A program made the position numbers and the translations under genes. The notes under the pieces were generated by a model. That model saw only the letters and a list, made by a program, of their open reading frames with translations. It searched no databases and had not been told where the DNA came from. Below are positions 17,657 to 29,954 of a stretch of DNA of 64,000 bases, one piece after another. The stretch covers positions 2,356,001-2,420,000 of the forward strand of contig NZ_AP027764.1 in NCBI RefSeq assembly GCF_036503815.1, written 5' to 3'. Every line of letters begins with the position of its first letter. The first letter of the stretch is position 1. The DNA comes from Escherichia coli. Its GTDB lineage: Bacteria; Pseudomonadota; Gammaproteobacteria; Enterobacterales; Enterobacteriaceae.

Positions 17657-18073
17657 ATGGCTGTATTGCCGGATAAAGAAAAATTGCTGCGTAATTTTTT
17701 ACGCTGCGCCAATTGGGAAGAGAAATATCTCTACATTATTGAGCTGGGCCAACGTCTGCCAGAATTACGCGACGAAGACAGAAGCCCACAAAATAGCATT
17801 CAGGGCTGCCAGAGTCAGGTGTGGATTGTCATGCGCCAGAATGCGCAGGGAATTATTGAATTGCAGGGCGACAGCGATGCGGCGATTGTGAAAGGGCTTA
17901 TTGCGGTGGTCTTTATACTCTACGATCAGATGACGCCGCAGGATATTGTCAATTTCGATGTGCGTCCGTGGTTTGAAAAAATGGCGCTCACCCAACATCT
18001 CACCCCATCTCGTTCACAAGGTCTGGAAGCGATGATTCGCGCAATTCGCGCCAAAGCCGCTGCACTTAGCTAA
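17657..18073 (+). CDS. sufE: Sulfur acceptor SufE
   Basis: A 138-residue protein that stimulates SufS and relays sulfane sulfur to SufB. The acceptor cysteine is C51 in SIQGCQSQVW. GGGAGG stands seven bases before the ATG. It is the last gene of the operon; 148 bases follow before ldtE, with no strong terminator that I recognised. Confidence 0.98.
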   Translation: MAVLPDKEKLLRNFLRCANWEEKYLYIIELGQRLPELRDEDRSPQNSIQGCQSQVWIVMRQNAQGIIELQGDSDAAIVKGLIAVVFILYDQMTPQDIVNFDVRPWFEKMALTQHLTPSRSQGLEAMIRAIRAKAAALS

Positions 18074-18221
18074 ACTAAAGGGACAGCTTTCATCCGGTTG
18101 GCTCACATTGCCGGGTGGTCAATGTTTACACTGGCCTGCACAGGAGTGTTTTGGTTTCAGGTGAACATAAGCGCCATCCGACGTTTCAGCGTGAGTCTCC
18201 GGCAAATACAGGAGGTTTACA

Positions 18222-19226
18222 ATGAAACGCGCGTCTTTGCTTACACTCACGCTTATCGGCGCTTTTAGCGCCATTCAGGCTGCCTGGGCGGTTGATTATC
18301 CGCTACCACCAACCGGAAGCCGACTGGTTGGGCAAAATCAAACGTATACGGTGCAAGAAGGGGATAAAAACCTTCAGGCCATCGCCCGACGTTTTGATAC
18401 TGCGGCAATGTTGATCCTTGAAGCCAATAACACTATCGCCCCGGTGCCAAAACCTGGTACGACGATAACTATTCCTTCGCAACTGTTATTGCCTGATGCG
18501 CCGCGTCAGGGGATTATCGTTAACCTTGCAGAGCTGCGCCTTTATTATTATCCGCCGGGAGAAAATATCGTGCAGGTCTATCCGATAGGTATTGGTTTGC
18601 AGGGGCTGGAAACGCCAGTGATGGAAACGCGTGTGGGGCAGAAAATCCCTAACCCAACCTGGACGCCTACGGCGGGCATTCGTCAGCGTTCGCTGGAGCG
18701 TGGCATTAAATTACCGCCCGTCGTTCCTGCCGGGCCAAATAACCCGCTAGGACGTTACGCACTGCGCCTCGCGCATGGTAATGGCGAATACCTCATTCAT
18801 GGCACCAGTGCGCCGGACAGCGTCGGTTTGCGCGTCAGTTCAGGGTGTATTCGCATGAATGCACCGGATATTAAAGCCTTGTTCTCCAGCGTGCGGACGG
18901 GAACGCCGGTGAAAGTGATCAACGAACCGGTGAAATATTCCGTGGAACCGAACGGGATGCGTTATGTTGAAGTACATCGACCACTATCAGCAGAAGAACA
19001 GCAGAACGTTCAGACAATGCCATACACACTACCAGCAGGCTTTACGCAATTTAAAGACAATAAGGGTGTAGATCAGAAATTAGTCGATAAAGCGTTGTAT
19101 CGTCGGGCAGGGTATCCGGTTGCGGTGAGCAGTGGAGCAACTCCCGCAGCCAGCAATGCGCCTTCAGTAGAGTCAGCGCAGAATGGTGAACCAGAGCAAG
19201 GGAATATGTTACGCGCGACGCAGTAG
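18222..19226 (+). CDS. ldtE: L,D-transpeptidase LdtE
   Basis: A 334-residue periplasmic enzyme (formerly YnhG) that forms 3-3 crosslinks between meso-diaminopimelate residues in peptidoglycan. Signal peptide about 1-23 with AWA cleavage site, LysM domain about 40-85 and YkuD catalytic domain about 95-230. The catalytic motif is H193 (LIHGTSAPDS) with SSGCIRM and C209. The C-terminus is a disordered Ala/Ser/Glu-rich tail. It is convergent with lpp, whose product is the lipoprotein anchored to the same polymer, and the two share a bidirectional terminator. Confidence 0.95.
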   Translation: MKRASLLTLTLIGAFSAIQAAWAVDYPLPPTGSRLVGQNQTYTVQEGDKNLQAIARRFDTAAMLILEANNTIAPVPKPGTTITIPSQLLLPDAPRQGIIVNLAELRLYYYPPGENIVQVYPIGIGLQGLETPVMETRVGQKIPNPTWTPTAGIRQRSLERGIKLPPVVPAGPNNPLGRYALRLAHGNGEYLIHGTSAPDSVGLRVSSGCIRMNAPDIKALFSSVRTGTPVKVINEPVKYSVEPNGMRYVEVHRPLSAEEQQNVQTMPYTLPAGFTQFKDNKGVDQKLVDKALYRRAGYPVAVSSGATPAASNAPSVESAQNGEPEQGNMLRATQ

Positions 19227-19241
19227 CGGTAAATGGCAGGC

Positions 19242-19273
19242 AAAAAAAATGGCGCACAATGTGCGCCATTTTT
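19242..19273. terminator. Bidirectional terminator between ldtE and lpp
   Basis: ATGGCGCAC / GTGCGCCAT stem with a three-base loop, flanked by eight A's on the left and five T's on the right. It serves lpp on the minus strand and ldtE on the plus strand. Confidence 0.9.
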
Positions 19274-19289
19274 CACTTCACAGGTACTA

Positions 19290-19538
<249 letters not shown>

Positions 19539-19563
19539 CTAGATTGAGTTAATCTCCATGTAG

Positions 19564-19577
19564 CGTTACAAGTATTA
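19564..19577 (-). promoter_or_regulatory. lpp promoter -10 and start site
   Basis: On the minus strand TAATACT (19571-19577) is followed six bases later by the G at 19564, which begins the known lpp leader GCTACATGGAG. The region upstream is very AT-rich, resembling an UP-type element. Confidence 0.8.
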
Positions 19578-19781
19578 CACAAAGTTTTTTATGTTGAGAA
19601 TATTTTTTTGATGGGAAGGCACTTATTTTTGATCGTTCGCTCAAAGAAGCATCGAACGCTGGGTTTTAGATAAAAAAATTGAGAGAAAACAGGACGCTTC
19701 CATCGGATTCATCTTAGATAAAGTGGGATTATATAGTGAAATCCGATTTGATTTTTTATTGCTTCTGGTTATCGATTAAAT

Positions 19782-19805
19782 AAAAAAAGCGCCCATCAGG
19801 GCGCT
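19782..19805 (-). terminator. pykF terminator
   Basis: AGCGCCC / GGGCGCT stem with loop ATCA, followed on the minus strand by seven T's, 31 bases after the pykF stop. Confidence 0.9.
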
Positions 19806-19836
19806 TCGATATACAAATTAATTCACAAAAGCAATA

Positions 19837-21249
19837 TTACAGGACGTGAACAGATGCGGTGTTAGTAGTGCCGCTCGGTACCAGTGCACCAGAAACCATA
19901 ACTACGACGTCGCCTTTGTGTGCCAGACCGCTCTGCAGAGCCAGTTCTTTACCCAGACGGTAGAAATCATCAGTAGAAGTGATTTCTTTAACCAGCTGCG
20001 GCACAACGCCTTTGCTCAGTACCAACTGATGAGCCGTTTTTTCGTTGGTGGTCAGTGCCAGGATGGTGGCATCCGGGAAGTATTTACGTACTGCGCGAGC
20101 AGATTTACCGCCCTGGGTAGCAACCACGATCAGCGGGGCATCCAGTTTTTCAGCAGTTTCAACGGCACCACGGCATACCGCTTCGGTAATGCGCAGTTTA
20201 CGGTTGTCATTGTTGAACTCGAGACGGCTGTTCATCACGCGGTCGGTACGTTCGCAGATGGTCGCCATGATAGAAACCGCTTCCAGCGGGTATTTACCTT
20301 TTGCGGATTCACCAGACAGCATCACTGCGTCAGTACCGTCGAGGATGGCGTTTGCAACGTCACCTGCTTCTGCGCGAGTCGGGCGTGGGTTTTTGATCAT
20401 GGAATCCAGCATCTGGGTCGCAGTGATAACGACTTTACGTGCACGGATACATTTTTCGATCATCATCTTCTGGGCGAAGATAACTTCTTCTACCGGGATT
20501 TCTACACCCAGGTCGCCACGCGCAACCATGATGCCGTCAGAGGCTTCGAGGATTTCGTCGAAGTTGTTGAGGCCTTCCTGGTTTTCGATTTTGGAGATGA
20601 TTTGGATGTTTTCGCCGCCGTGCGCTTTCAGGTGCTCACGGATTTCGATAACGTCAGAACGCTTACGAATAAAGGAAGCAGCAACAAAGTCTACGCCTTG
20701 TTCGCAACCAAAGATCAGGTCCTGTTTGTCTTTTTCAGCCAGTGCTGGCAGGGCAATGGAAACGCCTGGCAGGTTCACACCTTTGTTTTCGCCCAGGTCG
20801 CCGTTGTTCAGCACTTTACAGATAACTTTGTTACCTTCAATGGCGGTAACTTCCATACCGATCAAACCATCGTCAACCAGTACGGTGTTGCCAACAGACA
20901 GGTCGGTCGTGAAACCTTCATACGTTACCGCAACCATTTCGCTGTTGCCGATAACAGATTTATCAGTGGTGAAAGTAAAGGTCTGACCGGCTTTCAGAGA
21001 AACGTCGTTACCGCCTTCCAGTTTCATAGTGCGGATTTCTGGACCTTTGGTATCAAGCAGGATAGCGGCAGTTTTACCGGTTTTGCTCATCACGTTGCGC
21101 AGATTCTGAATGCGCTGACCGTGTTCTGCATAGTCACCATGAGAGAAGTTCAGACGCATAACGTTCATGCCAGCGTCCAGCATTTTAGCTAACATCTCTT
21201 CAGATTCGGTTTTCGGTCCGATGGTGCAAACAATTTTGGTCTTTTTCAT
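19837..21249 (-). CDS. pykF: Pyruvate kinase I (fructose-1,6-bisphosphate activated)
   Basis: The 470-residue glycolytic enzyme converts phosphoenolpyruvate and ADP to pyruvate and ATP. It begins [13 protein letters not shown], has the substrate-binding R32 (VMRLNFSHG), the [10 protein letters not shown] segment with catalytic K220, and the [10 protein letters not shown] metal site. I use the ATG at 21249; the frame stays open upstream to 21465, but that extension lies in the leader. Strong codon bias. A Cra (FruR) site lies upstream, matching known repression by Cra when sugar phosphates are low. Confidence 0.99.
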
Positions 21250-21454
21250 GACAGTCTTAGTCTTTAAGTTGAGAAGGATGGGAGAAACTTGCTTTCTGGT
21301 CGCACTGCCGGAAAGCGAATTCGGTATTACGAAAGTGGTGGTGCCTCGCTCTAAGGATAGGTGACAGCGAAAAAGCGTGCAGAGGAATGTGTGCTTGTGT
21401 CTCAGCCCAACGTGAGTGCCTGTTTTTGAGTCGTTGAGTTCTACAGTCCAAAGT

Positions 21455-21468
21455 GCTGAAACCATTCA
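21455..21468. promoter_or_regulatory. Cra (FruR) operator of pykF
   Basis: The minus strand reads TGAATGGTTTCAGC, an excellent match to the Cra half-palindrome (TGAAWCGWTTCAGC class). It lies just downstream of a -10 TATAAT (complement at 21486-21491), consistent with repression by blocking RNA polymerase. Confidence 0.85.
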
Positions 21469-21485
21469 AGAGTCAATTGGCGCGC

Positions 21486-21491
21486 ATTATA
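21486..21491 (-). promoter_or_regulatory. pykF -10 element
   Basis: A perfect TATAAT on the minus strand, 237 bases upstream of the ATG, with the Cra site overlapping the expected early transcribed region. The -35 is weak. Confidence 0.6.
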
Positions 21492-21805
21492 CGCTGAAAT
21501 TAATCCAAAAGGAAAACAAAAACAGCGTTTCAAAAAATATACAACTCGTTAGACAATAAATTGTTATCAAAGATTTAACGTTCCAGGGAAAACGTTACGC
21601 AAAAACTTCGCTGTTTGCGCAACGTCTGGAGTCAGCTTTGTCAGTGTGATGACGAGTGAAAATTCATTAGGTGTACAAATACATCATCGCTAAATTGCTT
21701 CAGTGAAAATAATTTATCGCGTTATTTGTCTGATTTTGTTTGGTTTTTGTTTAATTGGTTAGATTGATATATGCTGATAGTTGGCATGATAAATAGGTAT
21801 AAAGA

Positions 21806-22015
21806 ATGGGAAACCGGACAAAAGAGGATGAACTGTACCGAGAAATGTGCAGAGTTGTCGGTAAAGTTGTGCTGGAAATGCGCGATCTGGGGCAGGAACC
21901 AAAGCATATTGTTATCGCAGGCGTATTACGTACAGCATTAGCCAATAAACGCATTCAGCGCAGTGAGCTGGAAAAGCAGGCGATGGAAACCGTCATTAAC
22001 GCACTGGTTAAATGA
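21806..22015 (+). CDS. fumD: Small fumarase FumD
   Basis: A 69-residue helical protein (formerly YdhZ; MGNRTKEDELYREMCRVVGK...) annotated in E. coli as a fumarase D because of reported fumarase activity. Nothing in the sequence shows a class I or II fumarase fold or Fe-S cysteines, so the function is not readable from sequence. The ATG follows AAAGA with weak complementarity. A terminator-like hairpin follows the stop. Confidence 0.85.
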   Translation: MGNRTKEDELYREMCRVVGKVVLEMRDLGQEPKHIVIAGVLRTALANKRIQRSELEKQAMETVINALVK

Positions 22016-22019
22016 CCAT

Positions 22020-22056
22020 TCAGGATGAGGCGGCAAGCTTCATCCTGATATTTTGA
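22020..22056 (+). terminator. Terminator-like hairpin after fumD
   Basis: TCAGGATGA / TCATCCTGA stem around an eleven-base loop, then TATTTTG, directly after the fumD stop. Confidence 0.65.
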
Positions 22057-22470
22057 GTTCAGTTGCAGTCCAGTTAATCATTCTAAATAACAACTGCTGA
22101 AATTATACAAATTTCGGTATGTATTTTAATTTATAGCGCTAATGTTATTTTTATTTTCTGTAATGAAAGTCACAAATAATTGTCGCTTAAGTTAATTTTA
22201 TTTCAAATGATAATAAATATCAGTTCACTTATAATTTCTTGCTTTGTGATTTTAATTGATAACGATCAATGTTAAGAGCTCAGAATAATCACATTATTTT
22301 TCCTCCTAACCATAAAGGATTAGTTTATCAGCGTTAAATCTTTTCTCATACACTATCGGGTTAGGGAAAATATCTGGTGTTGGGGACAGAGTCAGCAGCG
22401 TATTAGTTGAATGCTTAATATCAGGCTGCTGAATTGTCAGCACTGTGTTTGCGAAGAGGATGCGAAATAA
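22057..22470. other. Leader and promoter region of the ydhY operon
   Basis: About 410 AT-rich bases with no coding sequence. It contains the FNR box and -10 described separately; the transcript leader from about 22305 to 22470 is 165 bases and could hold NarL/NarP sites, which I could not place confidently. Confidence 0.6.
22256..22269. promoter_or_regulatory. FNR box of the ydhYVWXUT operon
   Basis: TTGATAACGATCAA is a perfect FNR palindrome. Its centre is about 42 bases before the start expected from the -10-like CATTAT at 22292-22297, the geometry of a class II FNR-activated promoter. This predicts anaerobic induction, which has been reported for this operon. Confidence 0.9.
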
Positions 22471-25220
<2,750 letters not shown>

Positions 25221-25232
25221 GGAATGGGTGAG

Positions 25233-25883
25233 ATGAACCATCAGGATGTCTTGCCGTTAGCGGAAGTCAGCGAAATTGACGAGGCGAAGCGGCAATGGTT
25301 GCAGGGGATGCGCCACCCCGTTGATACGGTAAGTGAAGACATCACAGAACCAGAACCTGCTGAAATCCTGGCCGAGTTCATTCGCCAGCATTCTGCGGCT
25401 GGGCAGCTGGTGGCGCGCGCCGTGTTTCTCTCGCCACCCTATTCGGTTGCAGAAGAGGAACTGTCAGTTTTGCTGGAAAACATTAAGCAGAACGGAGACT
25501 GCGCGGATATCGCGTGTATGACGGGAAGCCAGGATGATTACTATTACTCAACGCAGGCCATGAGTGAAAACTACGCGGCGATGTCTTTGCAAGTTGTGGA
25601 GCAGGACATTTGTCGCGCTATTGCACACGCCGTTCGTTTTGAGTGCCAGACGTATCCTCGTCCTTACAAAGTCGCCATGCTGATGCAAGCGCCATATTAC
25701 TTCCTGGAAGCGCAGATTGAAGCCGCGATCGCCGCGATGGATGTTGCACCTGAATATGCCGATATACGGCAGGTGGAGTCATCGACGGCGGTGTTGTACT
25801 TGTTTAGCGAGCGATTTATGACCTATGGCAAGGCGTATGGCTTATGCGAATGGTTCGAGGTAGAGCAGTTTCAGAACCCCTGA
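25233..25883 (+). CDS. ydhW: YdhW, protein of unknown function in the AOR operon
   Basis: About 216 residues with no domain I recognise. The N-terminal third is acidic; the middle has aromatic segments (DDYYYSTQAMSENY) and the C-terminal half is a likely alpha/beta fold. No cysteine motif, signal peptide or membrane segment. I use the ATG at 25233 because AAGGA sits about nine bases upstream, whereas the ATG at 25224 directly abuts it. It is encoded between ydhV and ydhX, so a role as a maturation or accessory factor for YdhV is an inference from position only. Confidence 0.88.
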   Translation: MNHQDVLPLAEVSEIDEAKRQWLQGMRHPVDTVSEDITEPEPAEILAEFIRQHSAAGQLVARAVFLSPPYSVAEEELSVLLENIKQNGDCADIACMTGSQDDYYYSTQAMSENYAAMSLQVVEQDICRAIAHAVRFECQTYPRPYKVAMLMQAPYYFLEAQIEAAIAAMDVAPEYADIRQVESSTAVLYLFSERFMTYGKAYGLCEWFEVEQFQNP

Positions 25884-25946
25884 AATTTCAGGGAGATGTC
25901 ATGGATAGGGTGGACAGTAGCAGCCACTGCATTAGGGGATAATCAG

Positions 25947-26615
25947 ATGTCCTTCACTCGACGCAAATTTGTTCTGGGGATGGGAACAGTAATCTTTTTT
26001 ACTGGTTCTGCGTCTTCTCTGTTAGCGAACACGAGGCAAGAAAAGGAAGTTCGGTATGCCATGATTCATGACGAGTCACGGTGCAATGGCTGTAATATTT
26101 GCGCCCGCGCATGCCGTAAAACTAACCACGTCCCCGCTCAGGGAAGCCGTTTATCGATAGCACACATTCCAGTCACCGATAACGACAACGAAACGCAGTA
26201 TCACTTTTTTCGCCAGTCATGCCAGCACTGTGAAGATGCTCCTTGCATCGACGTTTGCCCGACAGGGGCGTCGTGGCGTGATGAGCAGGGGATCGTGCGG
26301 GTAGAAAAATCGCAGTGCATCGGCTGCAGTTATTGCATTGGCGCTTGCCCGTACCAGGTTCGCTACCTTAATCCTGTCACTAAAGTGGCAGATAAATGTG
26401 ATTTCTGCGCTGAGTCCCGACTAGCAAAAGGCTTTCCGCCCATTTGCGTTAGCGCCTGCCCGGAACATGCATTGATCTTTGGTCGCGAAGATAGCCCAGA
26501 AATTCAAGCGTGGTTGCAAGAAAATAAATATTATCAATATCAGCTACCTGGTGCCGGGAAACCGCATCTGTATCGCCGATTCGGTCAACATTTGATTAAA
26601 AAGGAAAATGTATGA
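25947..26615 (+). CDS. ydhX: Tat-exported four-cluster ferredoxin YdhX
   Basis: A 222-residue poly-ferredoxin. The N-terminus TRRKFVLGMG followed by a hydrophobic stretch and LLANT is a twin-arginine signal, so the protein should be periplasmic. Cysteine groups CNGCNICARAC, CQHCEDAPCIDVCP, CIGCSYCIGACP and CDFCAES...CVSACP would bind four [4Fe-4S] clusters. I chose the ATG at 25947, which places the Tat motif at the N-terminus; a start 17 codons upstream would bury it. The stop overlaps the ydhU start (ATGA). Confidence 0.93.
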   Translation: MSFTRRKFVLGMGTVIFFTGSASSLLANTRQEKEVRYAMIHDESRCNGCNICARACRKTNHVPAQGSRLSIAHIPVTDNDNETQYHFFRQSCQHCEDAPCIDVCPTGASWRDEQGIVRVEKSQCIGCSYCIGACPYQVRYLNPVTKVADKCDFCAESRLAKGFPPICVSACPEHALIFGREDSPEIQAWLQENKYYQYQLPGAGKPHLYRRFGQHLIKKENV

Positions 26616-27397
26616 ACCCGTCGCAACATGCTGAACAGTTTCAGAGCCAGTTGGCGAACTATGTGCCACAGTTCACTCCCGAATTTTGGCCGGTGTGGTT
26701 GATCATTGCCGGGCTATTGCTGGTTGGGATGTGGTTGGTGCTGGGGCTGCATGCCTTGCTTCGTGCTCGTGGCGTGAAGAAATCAGCCACCGATCATGGT
26801 GAGAAGATTTATCTTTACAGCAAAGCGGTCAGATTATGGCACTGGTCGAATGCGTTACTCTTTGTATTGTTGCTGGCAAGTGGGCTGATAAATCACTTTG
26901 CGCTGGTGGGAGCAACTGCGGTTAAAAGTCTGGTTGCGGTGCATGAAGTTTGCGGATTTTTGTTACTGGCATGCTGGCTCGGCTTTGTTCTGATCAATGC
27001 CTTTGGGGGTAATGGTCACCACTATCGCATTCGTCGTCAGGGTTGGCTGGAGCGAGCGGCAAAACAAACGCGATTTTATTTGTTTGGCATTATGCAGGGG
27101 GAAGAACATCCTTTCCCGGCAACAACACAGTCTAAATTTAATCCCTTACAGCAGGTCGCCTATGTTGGTGTCATGTATGGATTGCTGCCGTTGTTACTAT
27201 TGACGGGGCTGCTGTGTCTCTATCCGCAAGCCGTGGGAGATGTGTTTCCTGGCGTAAGATACTGGTTATTGCAGGCGCATTTTGCTCTGGCATTTATAAG
27301 CCTCTTTTTTATCTTCGGTCATCTTTATCTTTGCACCACGGGGCGTACGCCACACGAAACCTTTAAAAGCATGGTCGATGGCTATCACCGGCACTAA
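26612..27397 (+). CDS. ydhU: b-type cytochrome subunit YdhU
   Basis: A 261-residue inner-membrane protein of the prokaryotic cytochrome b561 / PhsC type (thiosulfate-reductase cytochrome b-like). It has about five hydrophobic segments with histidines suited to haem b: RLWHWSNALLF, AVHEVCGF, LLQAHFALAF and FIFGHLYLCT. It would link the quinone pool to the periplasmic ferredoxin YdhX, with which it overlaps by four bases. ydhT follows after three bases. Confidence 0.92.
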   Translation: MNPSQHAEQFQSQLANYVPQFTPEFWPVWLIIAGLLLVGMWLVLGLHALLRARGVKKSATDHGEKIYLYSKAVRLWHWSNALLFVLLLASGLINHFALVGATAVKSLVAVHEVCGFLLLACWLGFVLINAFGGNGHHYRIRRQGWLERAAKQTRFYLFGIMQGEEHPFPATTQSKFNPLQQVAYVGVMYGLLPLLLLTGLLCLYPQAVGDVFPGVRYWLLQAHFALAFISLFFIFGHLYLCTTGRTPHETFKSMVDGYHRH

Positions 27398-27400
27398 CGA

Positions 27401-28213
27401 ATGATCATTACACGAGCAGACCTGCGAGAATGGCGTATCGGAGCGGTGATGTATCGCTGGTTCCTGCGCCATTTCCCACGCGGCGGTAGTTATGCCGATA
27501 TTCATCATGCACTTATTGAGGAAGGATATACGGACTGGGCGGAGAGTCTGGTTGAGTATGCGTGGAAAAAATGGCTGGCGGATGAAAACTTCGCGCATCA
27601 GGAAGTTTCTTCTATGCAAAAACTGGCCATAGATCCCGGAGAGAGACCATTTTGCAGTCAGTTTGCCCGCAGCGACGATCATGCTCGCATCGGCTGTTGT
27701 GAGGATAATGCCAGAATCGCAACTGCTGGGTATGCCGCGCAAATTGCCAGTATGGGTTATAGCGTGCGGATTGGAAGTGTCGGCTTTAACAGTCACATTG
27801 GCAGCTCCGGTGAACGCGCACGGGTTGCTGTAACCGGTAATTCTTCGCGGATAAGCAGCGCTGGAGATAGTAGTCGGATTGCGAATACCGGAATGCGAGC
27901 ACGCGTTTGCACATTGGGTGAACGGTGTCATGTCGCCAGTAATGGTGACCTGGTGCAAATCGCCAGCTTTGGCGCAAACGCCAGAATTGCCAACAGCGGC
28001 GACAATGTACACATCATTGCCAGCGGTGAAGATTCAACAATAGTGAGCACGGGCGTGGTCGACTCAATTATTCTCGGGCCAGGGGGAAGCGCCGCACTGG
28101 CATATCATGACGGCGAAAGAGTTCGCTTCGCCGTCGCCATTGAAGGTGAAAACAATATTCGAGCCGGAGTCCGCTATCGCCTTAATGAACAGCATCAGTT
28201 TGTTGAGTGCTGA
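27401..28213 (+). CDS. ydhT: Nonapeptide-repeat protein YdhT
   Basis: A 270-residue protein with no signal peptide. Residues 1-75 form a helical domain (WRIGAVMYRWFLRHFPRGG). Residues about 102-218 consist of twelve exact nine-residue repeats of the type xxxR-I-xxxG, with glycine at 110, 119, 128 and every ninth residue to 218. This predicts a beta-solenoid. A short C-terminal cap follows. It ends the operon, five bases from the convergent stop of ydhS. The function is unknown; a scaffold or assembly role is possible. Confidence 0.9.
   Translation: MIITRADLREWRIGAVMYRWFLRHFPRGGSYADIHHALIEEGYTDWAESLVEYAWKKWLADENFAHQEVSSMQKLAIDPGERPFCSQFARSDDHARIGCCEDNARIATAGYAAQIASMGYSVRIGSVGFNSHIGSSGERARVAVTGNSSRISSAGDSSRIANTGMRARVCTLGERCHVASNGDLVQIASFGANARIANSGDNVHIIASGEDSTIVSTGVVDSIILGPGGSAALAYHDGERVRFAVAIEGENNIRAGVRYRLNEQHQFVEC
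27704..28054 (+). repeat. 27-base coding repeat in ydhT
   Basis: The nine-residue protein repeat is exact in period (27 bases) through twelve or more units, but the DNA copies have diverged widely, so the repeat is ancient and held by selection on the protein rather than recent slippage. Confidence 0.85.
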
Positions 28214-28218
28214 TAGTT

Positions 28219-29829
28219 TTACATTTGATCAAACGAAAGACGCCGACGAGCACGGGATGCAGGCTTTACGACCGCCTGAGCCATCGCCTCACCAATTTCT
28301 GCACATGCCGTAAGTCCCTGTACGAATGGCCGGTCGTGCATCAACCAGGGCAACGCGCCGAACGCTACGCGCCCACGAATTTCTTCGGGTTGCTGTAGCG
28401 TATAATCTTCGCCAACATCAGGGATTTCATCCCCTGTTTTCTGTAATTGTTCGCGTAGTCCAGGGAAAGGAATATCTTTCACTTTAAGCGGACGCTGCCC
28501 GCGGGCATCAATAAAAACGTCAAACGAGTAGCTATCGTCTTCCGTTTTCAGGACGGTGCGCGACTCATTAATTTCCATTTCGTAGTCTTCACCGAGGGCG
28601 AGAATATGAATGATTCCCGCTTCACGTAAGGCCAGTAGTCGACGAATAGACTCTGAAGGGATTGCCGCATAATTATCGATGAAAACCCGGGCAAGGCCTT
28701 TACTGAACCGTTTATGGTCGTGTTCATTCAGATGAGGAACAATTTCCTGTACGGCTTCATGCAGGCGCAGAATGACATAACGCCAGGGAACAGTATGTTT
28801 TTCTCGTTTATTGCGTTCGACTTCCTGGAGATTTTTTTCTGCCCAGTCGAATGGGTCGCGTTGTTTGCGCTCGGCAAACCAGGCTTGAGCAAAGGAATCG
28901 ACATTCAGGCTCTCTAAGGCTATGCGTTGGCTCCAGTCTGGATCAGCAAATTTGATTTCCTCTACTATTAATTCGAATACTCGATCCAAAAGGCCCTCTT
29001 CGCCTTTTTGAATCTCCGCATTTAATGCCTGTTCAGTGACGATGTGTAAGGGCTCGTAGGGAATAGGGCAATAGAAATCGGCTTCCGGTAAAATACCCGT
29101 GCGTGACATTAGCGTAATACTTAGCTTTTCACTTGTGTTATTGAGTTGATAAATAACATGTTGTTTATCATCTTCAATAAATGAACCATGTTGAATAGCC
29201 ACTGCCATTGCCGCATCCAGTCCGCTCAAGGATGTTCCCATAATACCCACGTTACACGCATCAACCTTTGCTTCCATCAGGCCTGACCACGGGCTGGGAA
29301 AATACGTTCTGGTTGCTTCTTCTTCATCAGGCCAGACGTGACCCGTCGCGATCACCGCTAAATCAAACGTCTCGATGGGTAAATCCTGATTTGTAGCGAG
29401 CATGACGCCAGCATTTATAATTTTCAGATCGGTAACCTGGCATGATTCATAAACAGCCACTGCAAATTTTTGCTGTCGTGCCTGGTCTACTAATCGTAAA
29501 AATTGATCGCGGAAATATTCGCCCAGCAGAATTCGCGGTAAAAACTGGCGATCGTGCAAGGTTTCTTTTTTAACGCCATAACGCTGGAGATGGCTGGCTT
29601 CTTGCTTTTGTAGCCATTCGAGATATGTACAATAAATCGGCGGTATTTCAATACTGGCAATATTTGCCAGCATCAGTTTTGAGTTTTCCTCATCACTGTA
29701 TGGCATCCCGACACCGGCTTCGTCAGCCTGCTCGAAGATAGAAATAGAAAGTGGAGTTTGTTGCTGTAGAAGCGAGAATAAGGTGTAGATCCCCGTAGGC
29801 CCGGCACCCACAATAGCAATTTTTTTCAT
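28219..29829 (-). CDS. ydhS: FAD/NAD(P)-binding protein YdhS
   Basis: A 536-residue flavoprotein-like enzyme of the HI0933/NAD(P)-binding family. The Rossmann motif GAGPTG stands at residues 8-13, and a second GTSLSGLDAA segment fits the NAD(P) site. The C-terminal region has an IDARGQRP motif typical of these oxidoreductases. Substrate unknown. It is convergent with the ydhYVWXUT operon with only five bases between the stops, and lies upstream of no partner; a weak GGTAAGT is the only ribosome site before its ATG. Confidence 0.88.
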   Translation of the reverse strand: MKKIAIVGAGPTGIYTLFSLLQQQTPLSISIFEQADEAGVGMPYSDEENSKLMLANIASIEIPPIYCTYLEWLQKQEASHLQRYGVKKETLHDRQFLPRILLGEYFRDQFLRLVDQARQQKFAVAVYESCQVTDLKIINAGVMLATNQDLPIETFDLAVIATGHVWPDEEEATRTYFPSPWSGLMEAKVDACNVGIMGTSLSGLDAAMAVAIQHGSFIEDDKQHVIYQLNNTSEKLSITLMSRTGILPEADFYCPIPYEPLHIVTEQALNAEIQKGEEGLLDRVFELIVEEIKFADPDWSQRIALESLNVDSFAQAWFAERKQRDPFDWAEKNLQEVERNKREKHTVPWRYVILRLHEAVQEIVPHLNEHDHKRFSKGLARVFIDNYAAIPSESIRRLLALREAGIIHILALGEDYEMEINESRTVLKTEDDSYSFDVFIDARGQRPLKVKDIPFPGLREQLQKTGDEIPDVGEDYTLQQPEEIRGRVAFGALPWLMHDRPFVQGLTACAEIGEAMAQAVVKPASRARRRLSFDQM

Positions 29830-29931
29830 TGTTACTTACCTGTACGCATTCTTTCGAATTTAGTGTTATCAGATAAGTTTGGTTGAAATTTTTAGAATTT
29901 GAGAAATTTCAGACAGGGATGAAAAGGGCGC

Positions 29932-29952
29932 TAACCGCCCTTGGTTAAAATC
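29932..29952 (-). terminator. ydhR terminator
   Basis: AAGGGCG / CGCCCTT stem with a five-base loop and a TTTT tail on the minus strand, directly after the ydhR stop. Confidence 0.75.
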
Positions 29953-29954
29953 TG

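Larger units (their letters stand above)
21250..21805. other. pykF-fumD divergent intergenic region
   Basis: 556 bases. The left half is the long pykF leader and Cra-regulated promoter. The right half (about 21500-21805) is AT-rich and should hold the fumD promoter; I see no further gene or clear operator. Confidence 0.6.

Noticed and set aside
19846..21192. 448-codon open frame opposite pykF
   Set aside because: It mirrors the strongly biased codons of pykF, has no ribosome site and gives a composition (rich in F, H, Q, V) typical of an antisense shadow.
21250..21465. N-terminal extension of pykF
   Set aside because: The frame is open, but the region contains the Cra site and leader; the conserved protein starts at MKKTK.
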